A stretch of DNA of 64,000 bases from Prochilodus magdalenae (taxonomy: Eukaryota > Chordata > Actinopteri > Characiformes > Prochilodontidae), in assembly GCA_024036415.1 (NCBI GenBank), contig JAMWET010000915.1, positions 124,001 through 188,000 on the forward strand, written 5' to 3'. Positions 12,701-23,573 of the stretch are shown here, piece after piece. The position numbers were made by a program, and so were the translations under genes. The notes under the pieces were generated by a model that was not told the origin of the DNA, did not search any database, and was given only the letters and a program-made list of their open reading frames with translations. Numbering within the stretch: position 1 is the first letter of the stretch; each line of letters begins with the position of its first letter.

Positions 12701-15700
12701 AACATCACGGCATCAATAACAAAACGATGACCTTTGTCTTTGTACCCTCACAGTATTGTTCAAATATGGCAACTGTGTTAAACAGTACATTTAGAAAACA
12801 CTTCCACTATGTCATTTCATTTATCTATTAAATAGTGTCAGTGCTGGTGATTCCTGCTATTTATTTCCAAACTAGATCACAACTGAGTATTATAGGACGT
12901 GCAAGATGTGTAACGACATGCTGCATTCAGAAACCTTGCACACGGGATTCAGATATGGGGTGCCTTCCTGCCAAGAATACTGAATGAGTAGGCAGCATTT
13001 ATGAAGTCTGGATAGTGTAGTTTGGATATACCTGGTTAAATTACACACTACATGCTACACAATCATTTTCCAAAAAGTGTTTAATTCTATTTATGTGCTG
13101 CTGTGCATTTGGTTTTCTTTGATGTTGTTTGTATATGCATCTATCGTTTTATACTTTGCATTATGCATACTTAGGGTAAACTGGAGAACAGGCCCTTCTC
13201 CTCATATTTTCTTTTCTAATCTATCTATCTATCTATCTATCTATCTAGAAGTAGGGCAGGACGTCTGGTTTTAAAGGTCATCTTGTCATAAATTCTAATA
13301 AAAATTTAAAAAAGTGTTTATTTCATGATTAAATGATGTACACATTTGGATCAATATGAAAACAAATTACAAACCCCAATTCCAAAGAACAGAATGCGAT
13401 GAATGTTATCCACATCTTGTCAAGCCTATACTTAATTAAAATACACAACATATAGATAATAACTGTTAAAACCATTTAGAACCTGGACCCTTACTCTTTT
13501 ACTGTTGTAGCACATGCAGAATGTGGTTTGGCATCATCTTGCTAAAAAGAAAGGCCTTCCTGGAAAAAGACATCTCATACGTCACCTGGATAGCAACATA
13601 TGTCGGTCCAAACCCCCGTACATATCATTCAGCATTAATGGCGCCTTACTGACCTGAAAGTCACTCATGCCATGTGCACTAATGTACTCCCCATACCGAC
13701 ACGGATACCGGATTTAGAACTCTGCACTGATATCAAGCCGGATGGCCCGTCTCGTCTTTAGCCTGGAGGATGTGGTGTCCAAACTTTTGTCGGACACCAG
13801 GACACTTTTCCAATTCATCTCGGCCCATCATAAGTCCGCTCGGGCCCATAGAAGGCAGCTGCGTTTCTAAATCTCTTCGAAAATACAGTTTCTATTTCAC
13901 GTGGTAGAGGTAGCTTTAATTTGCATATGGTAATGAAGTAATGAGGTGTGTTCACGGACACTGGTTCTTAAAAATGTTTTAGAGCCCCTGCAGTGATATA
14001 CACTACAGAACCATGGCCCAAAGATCACAGCCAACCAGTACTGGTTTTCGGGCTTGTCCCCTGCATACAGAGATTTCTCCACCTAATAATATTATCTACC
14101 ATAGATGCTGAAATTCCTAAGTAAGTTCTTTATTAATTATGTTAAGACTTTATTTATGAATTCTCGCAGTTATTATTACTGTTTACAACTAAACATGTTA
14201 CTGACCTGTTGCTGATTAAGCCATCTCGCTGTGAAATGTCTCACCACATGTTTTTTTCAGCATTTGATGACTCATCTTTGTACTATTTTCAATTAAACAG
14301 AAGGTGATTTGCACACCTTTGCATTCTGTTTTGCACAGCGGCTTTGCAAACAGGGCTGCACGGCCAACGCACCTTTGTCCAATGCACAGTTTTGTGTTTG
14401 CACCTGTTGACCTATAATAACCTACCGCCATCTGCACAGGTGAATGGTGCAGTGAGTTAATTCACCTGAGCAGGTGTAGTTATATGACAGAGACCTGACA
14501 GTAGCAGACACGGTTCAAACTGCTGAGACATCATTTTACCACATTTGTAACAGCATGATCCATGCCTATTGCTGGGAACATTTTTTGCTTACACGATTTG
14601 CTTCAGCTTGTTAGTTAAAGTGATGGATTAGTCAAGCATGTTGGAGCAGAGAACATGCTTTAAGGAACAGATCAGGACAAGTATGAACTAAATCCTGGCT
14701 TCACTTTGGATCCTTCTACTCTTTTTAGCTATGCTAATCTACTTCAGTTCATGTTTACGGACAAGAGCGTGTCATACGGTGTCAGAAAGCATATAAACAA
14801 GGTCATTAGAGATCAGCTCCACAAGCTGTGATGATTTAGGCATGCAGTTAGCACCATGCTAATTGGTGGGGTATAAGCTTTCATTGCTTACTAGCTACTC
14901 ATAAGCCTCACAGCTCCTGTGCGAAAACCACAGACTCCTAATAGGTTTCTGCCTATCGATTACAGTCGGGGTAACTGTAAATGGGAGAAACTGTAAATGA
15001 AATCTTATCCCAAACTTTCGCTTTAACTGCACAGTGCTACAGCCCTGCAGGACTTAAGTCACTAACTCAAGATAGCAATGTTGATAAAAGCCCACAGCTG
15101 TTATATTCATGTTTGCTGACTCCTAAAGGCAGCTTTTCACGACCGTTCCTTTGAAGAAAACATAACAGCAAAATACAACCTAAGAGTCTTAGCCCCTAAC
15201 TAATGCTAACACAAACCAAACATGAGGCTCAAAGAGAACAACTGCAAATAAACATGAATTTCTAGCCTGGACATTAATTCTGCTAGATCTAACCCACTGG
15301 ACTGGCTTTGGGAGCGTTTTTTGTGGTGTCAGGGCTTTGAAAGAGCCAACGCGAACGCCTTTTAAAAGCTATTACTGCTGGACTACTACTATAGCAATGC
15401 AATAAAAACCCATCGAGCCAGGGACAGTCCTCACGTAAACTTTACAGATTAACTTGGCAGGGTGATAAAATCTCCAGCTAACTTATATTGTCTTGTTTTT
15501 TTCTGGTTCTTATGTGACCCGTCCTTGTTTGATAGGTAGATAGCTAGATAGATAGACACTTTATTGATCCCAGAGGGAAATTCAGAATTGTTTGCCTGGA
15601 TATATAAAAATAAGCAGTGTGCTAAAGTTGGAGGACACTTTACAAGGCAGGATTTTTGGTTCACTTCATCATTTAAAGAACTACAAAGAATTGCGTGTTA

Positions 15701-18700
15701 AGTTTAAAAATATTGCTGCTTCCGCAGACCTTTTATGGAGACAAATTTGCTGCAGTCTGCAAATCAGATAAATCAGAGCCAAGTAGGACATATTATAAAT
15801 ATGTATTTATTAGATTTTTAATTGTAACGGATAGACTGGAAGACAGGAGATCGGAAAACGGTCATGTAAAACTTGAGCACAAGCGAAAGAATTAAACCAC
15901 ATTAATATATAAAAAATATAAGATAACTCAGCCCTTGGGCCTATTAAGCTTAAGTCAAGTCCATCCAGGAGAAGAGATAAAGGGACAATTCCACTGGACA
16001 ATCCTTATATCCATCTTATGAACAAGACTTGCTTTGTTAATTCCCACCAGGTGGGTGTTGTGTACTTACGCATCTCCTCCACCACTTCGGGATCACATTC
16101 TTTGTACTTCTCCAGCTCTGCCCGCAGCTTCTCTCTTTCCTCTTTGAGGGACTGGAGCTCCTTCTGAAGAGCAGGTCGCTCTTTCTGTAATTTAATTAGT
16201 TGTATTAATTGAAACACTGAAACAGACTACGTCTCCGGGATGAGCAGCAGTCACACATGATAGCTAACAACAGGTGGCAGGGACTGGTTACAAGAAATGT
16301 TGTTCCAAGAACATCAAAGTGATATTGATCCTGGGACGTGCCTTACTTTATTAAAAAAAAAAAAAAGACATTCATTGTTTGGTGTCCTGTTGAACTGTTG
16401 TGTCATGGGTAACGCTACAGCTCCTGAACAGCATGTTACCTCAGGTCCAATTAGCTTGTGGCTAGTGTGTCACATCAGAGCTCTATAAAGCACAGTTCTA
16501 CATGGCTAATTACATCATACTGCTTTGAAATTGAAATCCATGTGAATAAACTGAATCAAGACACATGGAATTATGAACAATTATTAAGCACTTACAGTAT
16601 CTTGCCGTCCTTCTTTGGCTTTCTCAACTGCCTGCTGAACAACCATTCTGCGCTGTTTCCCTTCTTCATGCTATGGGGGGGGAGCGAGGTTTGGAAATGG
16701 TTAAACTCTGAAAGACTTACTGTACTAACACTGTGTTTATTCTAATGTTGAAAAAAAATTATATACATCAAGATTAACAAATTCTCTGCTGGCTTTTAGC
16801 AATGGAAGATTAAGTGTTAGCGCAAGCAGCTCACCTGTTTCTCTAGGTCCTCCAGTCTGCGCTTGCGGGCATGTAGTGCTTTGCTGGGAAAAGCCCAGTA
16901 ATAGTTGGAGGTGCCCACCCTCTCCGAATCCACCATGTTATCATCAACCAAACTTTGCAGCACCTCCTTCACCGACATGGGGGCTGAAGAGGAGAGGCCA
17001 GGTTAAGCAATTTTAGCAGATATCAGCAAGGGTTAATTTACTATTAAACTTTATGCAACGTGGATACTTCTTGCTTTAATGTTAAAACACAAAACCTTTC
17101 AAATCTAATCTCGTCCTAGACTCATATATAAATTAATTTTCTTTCGACGAGGAAAAAATTCAAATAACAAATATGTTCATTAATTAATTCAAAAAAGGAA
17201 AAAAATCCAAATTTTTTGTGGCCACACCAAGGTAATAGTTATTGTAAACTCTGTATGGAGCGTGCAGTCTGGTGTGTTTTTTTCTATTGTTAATACTACT
17301 TTTTAGAGACAACTCCATTTTTACTGCTCACACTACACCACATTTTTTCACTGACAATTTATTGTTTGTTAATATTGTGGAGTGCAGACTTCATGACTCA
17401 CACAGTCCAAATATAGAAAATTCCTTCACATGCACATGGTAAAGTATTTCAGCATTAAAACTCTCTATTGTTATAGGATGTCAAACAGTGGCCCCTTAAA
17501 ACGTCACATTAAGATAAGACAACAAGCCATTAAAGCATGTTTTGTTTTTTTTTTTGTTTTTTTATACAAGGGGCAGAGCGCCCCCTGCTGGCATTCACTT
17601 CTATTTCAGGCTTAGTGCTGTTTGTGTGTTAAGAAAAGATACATATCTAAACATACGAACAAAGTCAGAACCTTTTTCTTCTACAGGTTGTGAAAGCGCT
17701 GTTTATTTTTTCATGATTTTGTAATAGATATAACTGTGGTATTTAAGGAATTGCCATCATCATTATCACATTATGATTATCACATTATTATTATTTATGT
17801 ATTGTTTTTTTTATTGAGCAGTAGCAGTGATAACAGTACTGGATAGTACTGCTGTTGTTAAAAGCCTACAGCGGACAGTGGTTTTTGTAGAACCATAGTA
17901 GAAACATAGTTCTGGATGCATGTTAAATCTGTTTACACGTGGAGGGTCTTACTTTGATATTGTGTGAGGTGTTACTACTTACTGATTCCCTTAGATTTGG
18001 GGGCAATTTTTTCGATGTCCTTGAGCTGAAAAACATCTTTCTGGAAGAAACATAAATACAGTTTTAACAGTTACATGGCTCAACCTCTCTCAGTACGTCA
18101 ACTGAATAGTAAGTTTGTTAGTTTTTGATTTCCTGTTTCAACAGCAAGTGTCAGAGGCAAAGTACTAATCACACAAACTATTAACAATGGGTTTAATAAA
18201 TCTGTGATAATCCAATGCACCATTTATGTTACACATAACATTACTACATACTTACTGTTTCAAAAAATATTTCCATCATTCGACTCCTTTTCTCCTCCAA
18301 ACTTAATCCTTTCTTTTTCGACTGTCGGGTAGAAAAACAGCAAATAAAAATGTTTTTAAAAAAAGACAACGCAGTAATATTCAGGAACAATGTGTAAAGC
18401 AAACTGCTTTCCCTCAGTTAGACATACTAAGAAGTTTCACTTCAGAGCTTTACGTTTTCACATTAATACCACACTGAAAAGCACGAAATGAACATTGCAG
18501 TGCACGGAAATACAGTGTTCTATGGGTGACATATCTCTTACTCTCTTCAGAGCATGGTTTACAGTATGTACCCTCTCCACTGTCAATGCTCAAGGCCGGG
18601 TATCTAGGTGTGTCTGCCTTTTTGATTATTTATTCAACTTCTCATTTTTATTAAACTGTGTGCTATTAGTTTTGTACTGTTGTTTATTGTTCATGATTTT

Positions 18701-19534
18701 AGGCTATTGGATTTAGTATTTTTGTGTAACATGCATATATAATAATAATGACAACAACAACAATAATAATTTATTGACTGTGGGCGGGGCTTATGCTATG
18801 GGCACACCCACATGAAAATGAGTGTGCTATTTGTTATTAAATATGAACTATGTTTTATGTTTGGAGTTGTGCTGTTACTGCGAAGGGGCATAAAATGTCA
18901 GGATGGTTTAATAAAAATGACAGAACCGGACTAACTATAAAAGACCTGTTCCCGCCCGGTTTCGAACCGAGGACCTTTCGCGTGTTAGGCGAACGTGATA
19001 ACCACTACACTACGGGAACTGAGGTGCTGACCCTCTCCGACACCAGCGCTTAAAACGTTAAACAGATTTAAACGTTTACATACATTAGCTGTGTTCATTT
19101 TGATAAACGGAGTAAAGCGTACTGCAGATCGTTCACCGGCGAAGCTGCCTACATTAGCCAATAGGCGACAGCGAGCCACAACACACACCACGGAGACTAA
19201 CTAACAACTAACTAACGGTCAGCGGTAACTTACTTTACAAAAGCCGGAGATCAAACCCAACAACCTTATCAAGACAACCTTTATTCACGCTACACACTTT
19301 AGCGTCTGTCTTAGAAATGTGAGGCAACATTAGCTCGCCGGCTCTAAAGCTAAAAACAAGACAACGTCCCTCAATGAACCGCACAGTGCTGACGTGACAT
19401 TCACAGCTGATCTCAACTAACGAGGCTTTCACGCCTTTACAGTTATTTCCCCTAAGTACATCATAACCTCAAACCAACGTTCTCGCAGCTAAGCTGTGAA
19501 TGCAGATCATAAACTCAGCGAAAGGTCCTACCAT
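2646..19534 (-). CDS. mnd1: mnd1, meiotic nuclear division protein 1 (8 coding exons, 205 aa)
   Basis: MND1 pairs with HOP2 (PSMC3IP) in the nucleus of meiotic cells and stimulates DMC1/RAD51 strand exchange during homologous pairing. Coding exons on the minus strand are 19532-19534, 18256-18321, 17983-18040, 16835-16983, 16596-16670, 16070-16184, 5024-5068 and 2646-2752; all introns are GT-AG and all phases join without a stop, giving 205 codons plus TGA. Visible landmarks: N-terminal SKKKGLS and RMMEIFFET, a winged-helix region through about residue 75 ([19 protein letters not shown], then [13 protein letters not shown]), the [18 protein letters not shown] segment, charged coiled coil at about 80-155 ([18 protein letters not shown]), and the C-terminal [13 protein letters not shown] and [11 protein letters not shown] block. 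The length equals the human protein as I recall it and no family block is missing, so the gene looks intact. The neighbour tmem154 is divergently oriented. Confidence 0.97.
3304..3737. repeat. compound (CA)n / CAGACA microsatellite
   Basis: About 430 bp of CA dinucleotides interrupted by GACA, TACA and CCCA. Long open frames on the minus strand (cysteine and valine only) are artefacts of the repeat. It lies in the intron between mnd1 exons 7 and 8. Confidence 0.95.
4099..4712 (+). mobile_element. decayed, internally deleted Tc1-type transposon
   Basis: From 4291 one reading frame gives a recognisable Tc1 transposase N-terminus (ISEDLKNK, then [11 protein letters not shown], then [11 protein letters not shown], then [12 protein letters not shown], then [14 protein letters not shown]), broken by two in-frame stops and small deletions. 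The DDE catalytic domain is absent: the N-terminal part runs straight into sequence resembling the element's 3' end (GTTTTAGGTCACATTTATGC, then GGGTTTACAAACTT), and the 5' end reads GTGCTTAAAAGTTTGTGACC. It is a non-autonomous derivative in mnd1 intron 7, close to and outside exon 7. Confidence 0.8.
5024..5068 (-). CDS. mnd1: mnd1 coding exon 7 (45-nt micro-exon, residues 156-171)
   Basis: Encodes [14 protein letters not shown] flanked by split codons for Arg156 and Asp171. Acceptor gtgtag, donor gtaagt. It corresponds to the family segment ending in AANRWTDN (from memory), and the frame fits perfectly between exons 6 and 8, which makes this small exon convincing despite its size. Confidence 0.92.
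7648..7815. mobile_element. short MITE-like derivative of the same Tc1 family
   Basis: It begins GTGCTTGAAATTTTGTGAAC and ends with GGGTTTACAAACTTTTAC, which are opposed ends like those of the copy at 4099-4712, with only about 130 bp between them. No coding sequence remains. Confidence 0.6.
13218..13248. repeat. (ATCT)n microsatellite
   Basis: About seven perfect tetranucleotide units on the plus strand. Confidence 0.9.
13370..13875. mobile_element. fragment of a fish interspersed repeat with CCCCAATTCCAA end
   Basis: It starts ACAAACCCCAATTCCAAAGA, an end sequence I recognise from abundant non-autonomous DNA repeats in fish genomes, and contains words typical of their interior (AAAGGCCTTCCTGGAAAAAG, GCCATGTGCACTAATG, GATACCGGATTTAGAA). 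An inverted match to the end occurs at about 21880-21899. Superfamily not assigned. Confidence 0.6.
15531..15586. repeat. GATA repeat joined to a retroposon-like tail
   Basis: Short (GATA)n followed by CACTTTATTGATCCCAGAGG and GAAATTC. This juxtaposition is very common in fish genomes and is probably the tail of a truncated non-LTR element; the family is not identified here. Confidence 0.55.
16070..16184 (-). CDS. mnd1: mnd1 coding exon 6 (residues 118-155 plus split codon 156)
   Basis: 115 nt, encoding [36 protein letters not shown] and EM. Acceptor ttacag, donor gtaagt. The motif [12 protein letters not shown] is characteristic of MND1. The following intron, 5069-16069, is 11 kb. Confidence 0.96.
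16596..16670 (-). CDS. mnd1: mnd1 coding exon 5 (residues 93-117)
   Basis: 75 nt, phase 0 at both ends, encoding [20 protein letters not shown] and GRQDT: charged heptad-like coiled coil. Acceptor catag, donor gtaagt. Because it is symmetric, skipping it would keep frame and shorten the coiled coil by 25 residues. Confidence 0.94.
16835..16983 (-). CDS. mnd1: mnd1 coding exon 4 (residues 43-92)
   Basis: 149 nt, encoding [20 protein letters not shown], the [18 protein letters not shown] segment and LEDLEKQ. Acceptor ttcag, donor gtgagc. It ends the winged helix and begins the coiled coil. Confidence 0.96.
17578..17591 (-). promoter_or_regulatory. CTCF-type core motif (mnd1 intron 3)
   Basis: On the minus strand CCAGCAGGGGGCGC fits the CTCF core consensus CCASYAGRKGGCRS at every position. 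Occupancy cannot be judged from sequence, and short motifs occur by chance. Confidence 0.45.
17983..18040 (-). CDS. mnd1: mnd1 coding exon 3 (residues 24-42 plus split codon 43)
   Basis: 58 nt, encoding [19 protein letters not shown] and the first base of Thr43. Acceptor ttccag, donor gtaagt. It carries the recognition-helix part of the winged helix as known for the family. Confidence 0.95.
18256..18321 (-). CDS. mnd1: mnd1 coding exon 2 (residues 2-23)
   Basis: 66 nt, encoding SKKKGLS through RMMEIFFET, with acceptor gacag and donor gtaag. Phase 0 at both ends. It begins the DNA-binding winged-helix region. Confidence 0.95.
18947..19019 (-). tRNA. tRNA-Val (anticodon AAC), inside mnd1 intron 1
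   Basis: A 73-nt cloverleaf on the minus strand. The acceptor stem GTTCCCG pairs fully with CGGGAAC, followed by discriminator A. The A box (TAGTGTAGTGG) and B box (GGTTCGAAACC) are intact, and the anticodon loop CCTAACACG gives AAC, read as valine. The T stem contains one G-U wobble (CTCGG against CCGGG). A TTTT run within a few bases of the 3' end is a normal RNA polymerase III terminator. It has no intron, and CCA is not encoded, as expected in eukaryotes. It lies in mnd1 intron 1 in the same orientation as the host gene. Confidence 0.96.
19532..19534 (-). CDS. mnd1: mnd1 coding exon 1 (start codon only)
   Basis: Only the ATG is coding here; the donor (gtagga) follows at once, so the intron is phase 0. 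The choice rests on the join: ATG plus exon 2 gives MSKKKGLS, the conserved family N-terminus. The 5' UTR lies upstream, at coordinates above 19534. Confidence 0.88.
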
Positions 19535-19660
19535 TCCTTAATTAACTTCAGCTCTGTCCACTGAAAACGCTTCTGTGCGCTCTTCGCTGTTCTACGTGTT
19601 TACGCTGCTCTGAGTTTCCCGCCACCTGAGTTCTCATGACACCACAGCGCATGCGCAAGT
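19535..19660 (-). promoter_or_regulatory. mnd1: mnd1 5' UTR and promoter region
   Basis: Sequence immediately upstream of the mnd1 ATG is richer in CpG than the AT-rich DNA beyond 19670, and shows no clear TATA box. The transcription start cannot be fixed from sequence. Confidence 0.5.
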
Positions 19661-19987
19661 ATTTTTCCCTCGTGATTATTTTTTCTTTATATTAATTTTA
19701 TTAAAGTTTAAATAACATGTTTTCTCCCTAAATATCTGATATTTAACAGTATTCGTTTAAATGTGCTTGATTATATATAATCCCCATGCTTTTTATGGCA
19801 CTTTTCTATTATTTTGTTAATTAAAATAGATTAATTGACCAAGTATGTTGACACACACAAGAAATTTGCACAATATTGAAATGTGTGAAACAGTTTACCA
19901 GATCTATGTTTAAGGAACCATGTAAGAATCTTTAACACGTCACACTGATGTTTAATTGGTTAATGTTTAATTTTGACTGGTCTCGCA

Positions 19988-20001
19988 GCGCCCTCTGCTG
20001 G
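19988..20001 (-). promoter_or_regulatory. CTCF-type core motif (upstream of mnd1)
   Basis: On the minus strand CCAGCAGAGGGCGC fits the CTCF core consensus fully, 454 bp upstream of the mnd1 start codon, between mnd1 and tmem154. It has the same orientation as the site in mnd1 intron 3. Confidence 0.45.
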
Positions 20002-20103
20002 AAAAGCGGACTCATTACTGTGCAGTAACGAAGGCTGATCGGATGGAGGCGGCAAAGCTACACAGACTCATCAGTGACTGTACACAATGCACTGTACATA
20101 TTG

Positions 20104-20295
20104 GCCGTTTTCGAAATGACATACTACATACTACTCGCGTACTAAGTCTGGGTGAATGTGAGGTCATGTGACTGTATTAATATAGTCCACTGTATGTCAG
20201 AACTTGTTACAGTACTGAATACTACACACAGGGGGGGTGTGCCCTACATACTACTGTAGTATGCAGTGTTAAGTATAGTAGTGTACCATTTTGAA
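20104..20295. mobile_element. candidate MITE with imperfect terminal inverted repeats
   Basis: The left end has GTTTTCGAAATGACATACTA; the reverse complement of the right end has ATTCAAAATGGTACACTACT. The interior is rich in CATACTAC and AGTATG words that could fold back. No coding sequence. It lies about 600 bp upstream of mnd1. Confidence 0.5.
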
Positions 20296-20819
20296 TTTTG
20301 ACCTTATTTGACTTAATTTTTACATTTTGACTTTTAATTTTTGATTAAATTAATGACATTTGAATTGGTCTCAGCCGTATTTTTCTAAATATGTTGTTGC
20401 ACCACATGCAAAACATCACGCAAAAAAAAAGCAGAAGTCTTGCATAAGTAAAACATTTTCTAAAAACAATTTTTAAAAAGTTGACCACAATACACATTTC
20501 TGTGCACCAGTCCATTTCAGCTGTGCTTGGTAGGGTTTCTGGACATTGTTAACCTATGACTTCCAATGTGCTGTACCGTATGCAGCAATGGACAGTGTAT
20601 ACTGACAGCCAATTGTATTATTAGTATGTCTTAGCCCATTGAGTGATTTCCATCACAGAAGCATAGCGTTTTTTTAATGCAGTGCTGTTAGAGGGATTGA
20701 CAGACATCTAGATTAATTATTTGGTCCGCATCGAGAGAGGCTTCTCCAGATTAGCTGCCTCTTGTTAAAAATATGCCCTGCAGGGGATGGAATACTTAAA
20801 ATCGTTGCGCTCACTCACC

Positions 20820-20955
20820 CAGGAATGTTATTCCCTGCTGAAATTAGCTTGAAATTCCTGCTGGTCCATGCAGGTTTATGCTGGTCAGAGCTGGTTGACC
20901 AGCAATAACTTGCTCAAAACACAGTAAATTACCATTGTTGTTTTTCAGCAGGAAA
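20820..20955. repeat. CTGGT/CCAGC-rich palindromic repeat
   Basis: Repeated CTGGTC, GCTGG and GACCAGC words (CTGCTGGTCCATGCAGG, then GCTGGTTGACCAGC) and a distal CAGCAGG give hairpin potential. Similar short sequences are common in fish genomes; class unknown. Confidence 0.4.
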
Positions 20956-21879
20956 TATGAGGAGCCTCAGCCCATCCTCAGTCTATAGAATAATGGCTGG
21001 TTGGTTTAGGTCTTGTCCATACGTACACAGGCAGGATTTTAAAATCTTGTAAAAATATTAATTAAAAAACATCCACTTGAAAATGCAAAAAAAAATAATG
21101 CATCAGGCGGTGCCAGAAGCATGCCTAACCAACAGGCAGCCCTAACCATATAGCCATGTTGGCCAGTCAGAAGCCCGACTGCGCTCCAAAATACGCACAT
21201 ACATACTTTACCTGCTTGCACTACTTAATTAACTTTTAATAGTATGAGTTCAGCAGCCTAGCACACGAAATATTAGCCTACAATATTAACATAATGACTT
21301 ACTAACAGGAAGTGATGGAGCTGACATGGTTCTGCACTGAGCTGAACTCTGAAGGCTGATTTTTACATATCATTTACTAGAACACATTCGTTTTTACAGG
21401 CTGTGACAGATTTGCGTTAAACTCACTTTAACACCATTCCTGGTCGCAATTGCATTGCCCCCTGGCAGATGTGAGAGGCTCCTCCCTCTCTGTTTTGGTT
21501 TAATGTTGGACTTTGGGGTAACAATGTCATTACCATACTCTAAATTGTAAATTGACTGGTTCTAAGAGTGCATTCCAGATTTTGAGTATATTCAACTTTG
21601 ACATTTGTAACAGCACTACATACTCAAAATTTTAAAATAAATAAATACCTGTGTTTGTGTAAACACAGCCTCAAACATGTTCTTTGCCTTAAATTGGCTT
21701 TATCCCAGCTATTTGGAATATGTTGGAAGCATTGCTTCCAGAATAAACGTACATTTTTGAAAAACAGTGAAGCTGATCAGATAAAACATTAAAAGTCTTT
21801 GTACCGCTTTGTTTTAAATGCTGGTTAGAAGAAAAGGACCACCCACTTCTTTCCTTAGGTATGTAATGTTTCATCTGTT

Positions 21880-21899
21880 TTTGGAATTGGGGTTGTAGT
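21880..21899 (-). mobile_element. terminal fragment of a CCCCAATTCCAA-type repeat
   Basis: Contains TTTTTGGAATTGGGGTTGTA, the reverse complement of the element end seen at 13370. The body of the element probably extends left to about 21600 but is too diverged to delimit. Confidence 0.5.
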
Positions 21900-22100
21900 T
21901 GAGATGTAAACAAAGTCATTCAGAGTGGTTTGGTGTGAAAGGCTCTGTACTAGAGAAACTTATCACAGTGGTGAAGATGGGAACCATATGTCTCTGACCA
22001 TGATATCTCTAAAAGCTCCCTCACAGCAAGTTACTGTGTGAAACTGTTATAGATTCACGGCCTGATTTCTGAGACATTCGTTTTATGATCGTTCAGAGAA
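21900..22100 (+). repeat. dispersed repeat family A, copy 2 (best preserved)
   Basis: Contains GATGTAAACAAAGTCATTCA, GAGTGGTTTGGTGTGAAAGG, CTAGAGAAACTTATCACAGT, GGGAACCATATGTCTCTG and CTCTAAAAGCTCCCTCACAG in order. It is useful as the reference for the other copies. Confidence 0.75.
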
Positions 22101-23024
22101 GGTTCATGGTGAGGGGGCTATATGTAATGCAGTTAGCAAGTCTTAGGCAAGTGTTTAAGTGGGCGGAGCCAAAAAAAGTCCATGTATACTCTCCCCAAAG
22201 ATTGAAGATAGGACTGCTCCCTTTTTCCCAGTGAGTAAACTCTCCTTGTTCTCTTTTGTATCTGATATTCAGTGCTCACAGAGTTTTGCAAGAATCACAA
22301 CTAAGTCTACTGAGACATCAAAGAACAACAATATAGCAATAAAATATTCCTCTAGGGTTTTGGACTGCCGTTCTAAGAACAATAGAAAATGTGATGCCAT
22401 GTGTATTGGGTAATGCACCATTAAGGCAGGGTTAGCCCAGGCTGATTCAGAGTAGTTGAAAAAAATCCCCCTTACCTTCCTGCTTTCCTGGCTGGTCAGG
22501 AGCTTATGGTCTCATTAAATACATTCTGAGCTAGCATGCTAATCTACACAACTACAGGATCAAGGATCAGAACACTGATGGAAAAGAAACTATATGGGGC
22601 TATATAAGTATAGTCAAATAGCACAAGGGAAGCACAGCACCGAGTGTCCTTAACCCACACTCATTTTATGGATCTACTTGTACAGATTTAATGGAAGAAA
22701 ACTTTCCACCATCTAGTGGATTTATTATGTTTGGGCCGCTTCACAAACTCACACTTCCTGCTTAAAGGTGAGTCGAGGTGAAGTAAGTCATGCCGTGAAT
22801 AGTAACATTGGCTCAAATAGCAGGCGATTAGCATGTGTCTGTTTGTTTTTAAAGATAGAAGATTTTAGACTGACTGCCACTTCAGTATAAACATACAGAT
22901 TTGTCTGGTGTCTAATAGAGTAGACTGTAGTAATAGCATCATTTGCTAGCTGGCAGTTTTGGCTAAAAGGATCCCTGCAGTTAATGTGGCAATTCAAAGT
23001 GCTAATGATGACTTAAAATGTCCC

Positions 23025-23135
23025 TAGATGAAATCAGTAACTGGGGTAAATATACCAGTGGTAGGTGAAATCAGTAACTGGGGTAAATATACCAGTGGTA
23101 GGTGAAATCAGTAACTGGGGTACATATACCAGTGG
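23025..23135. repeat. 37-bp tandem repeat, three copies
   Basis: Units start at 23025, 23062 and 23099 and contain AAATCAGTAACTGGGG and TATACCAGTGGTAG. They differ at only one or two bases, so the array is recent. Confidence 0.95.
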
Positions 23136-23573
23136 TAGTAAAATAACCAGAGAACTGAATTGAATATGCTAGTAGCCGAATTAAATATCAATTTATAAGT
23201 TGACAAGAAATCAGATTTCATAATAAACTGTAGACCTTACTGCTGTGTAAGAGTTATTGGAAGCCTGTATTCACATTATTGCAATAATTATCAGGTCTGT
23301 TATTGCCCTAATGGAATTCACAGTGGGTTTGTAGCACCTTGCTAACAGTGAAAATGTCTCAAATGCATAAATATGCATGTTTAAGTTGATTACGTACAAA
23401 CATTTGTTGTATGTTACCATAGATGAATCTCAGCTTTTAGACTAGCATACTATTATTTTAGCCAGTGATTTAAAGGCGCTTCAGGCAAAACAGCCAGGTC
23501 AGTGAGGGCAGGTGAGTTAAACGTGATAAACTGCACCCTTAGAATAATGTTTTATTATCTTACTATATGGACA

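Larger units (their letters stand above)
5069..16069. other. mnd1 intron 6 (11 kb)
   Basis: Holds the short Tc1-family derivative, a degraded interspersed repeat at 13370-13875, GATA/ATCT microsatellites and two poly(A) runs (about 9570 and 9800). Small open frames such as 9908-10111 and 12209-12457 have no recognisable domains and I do not call them genes. Confidence 0.75.

Noticed and set aside
23049..23135. Short regular direct repeats considered as a CRISPR array
   Set aside because: Units are contiguous with no spacers, and the genome is vertebrate.
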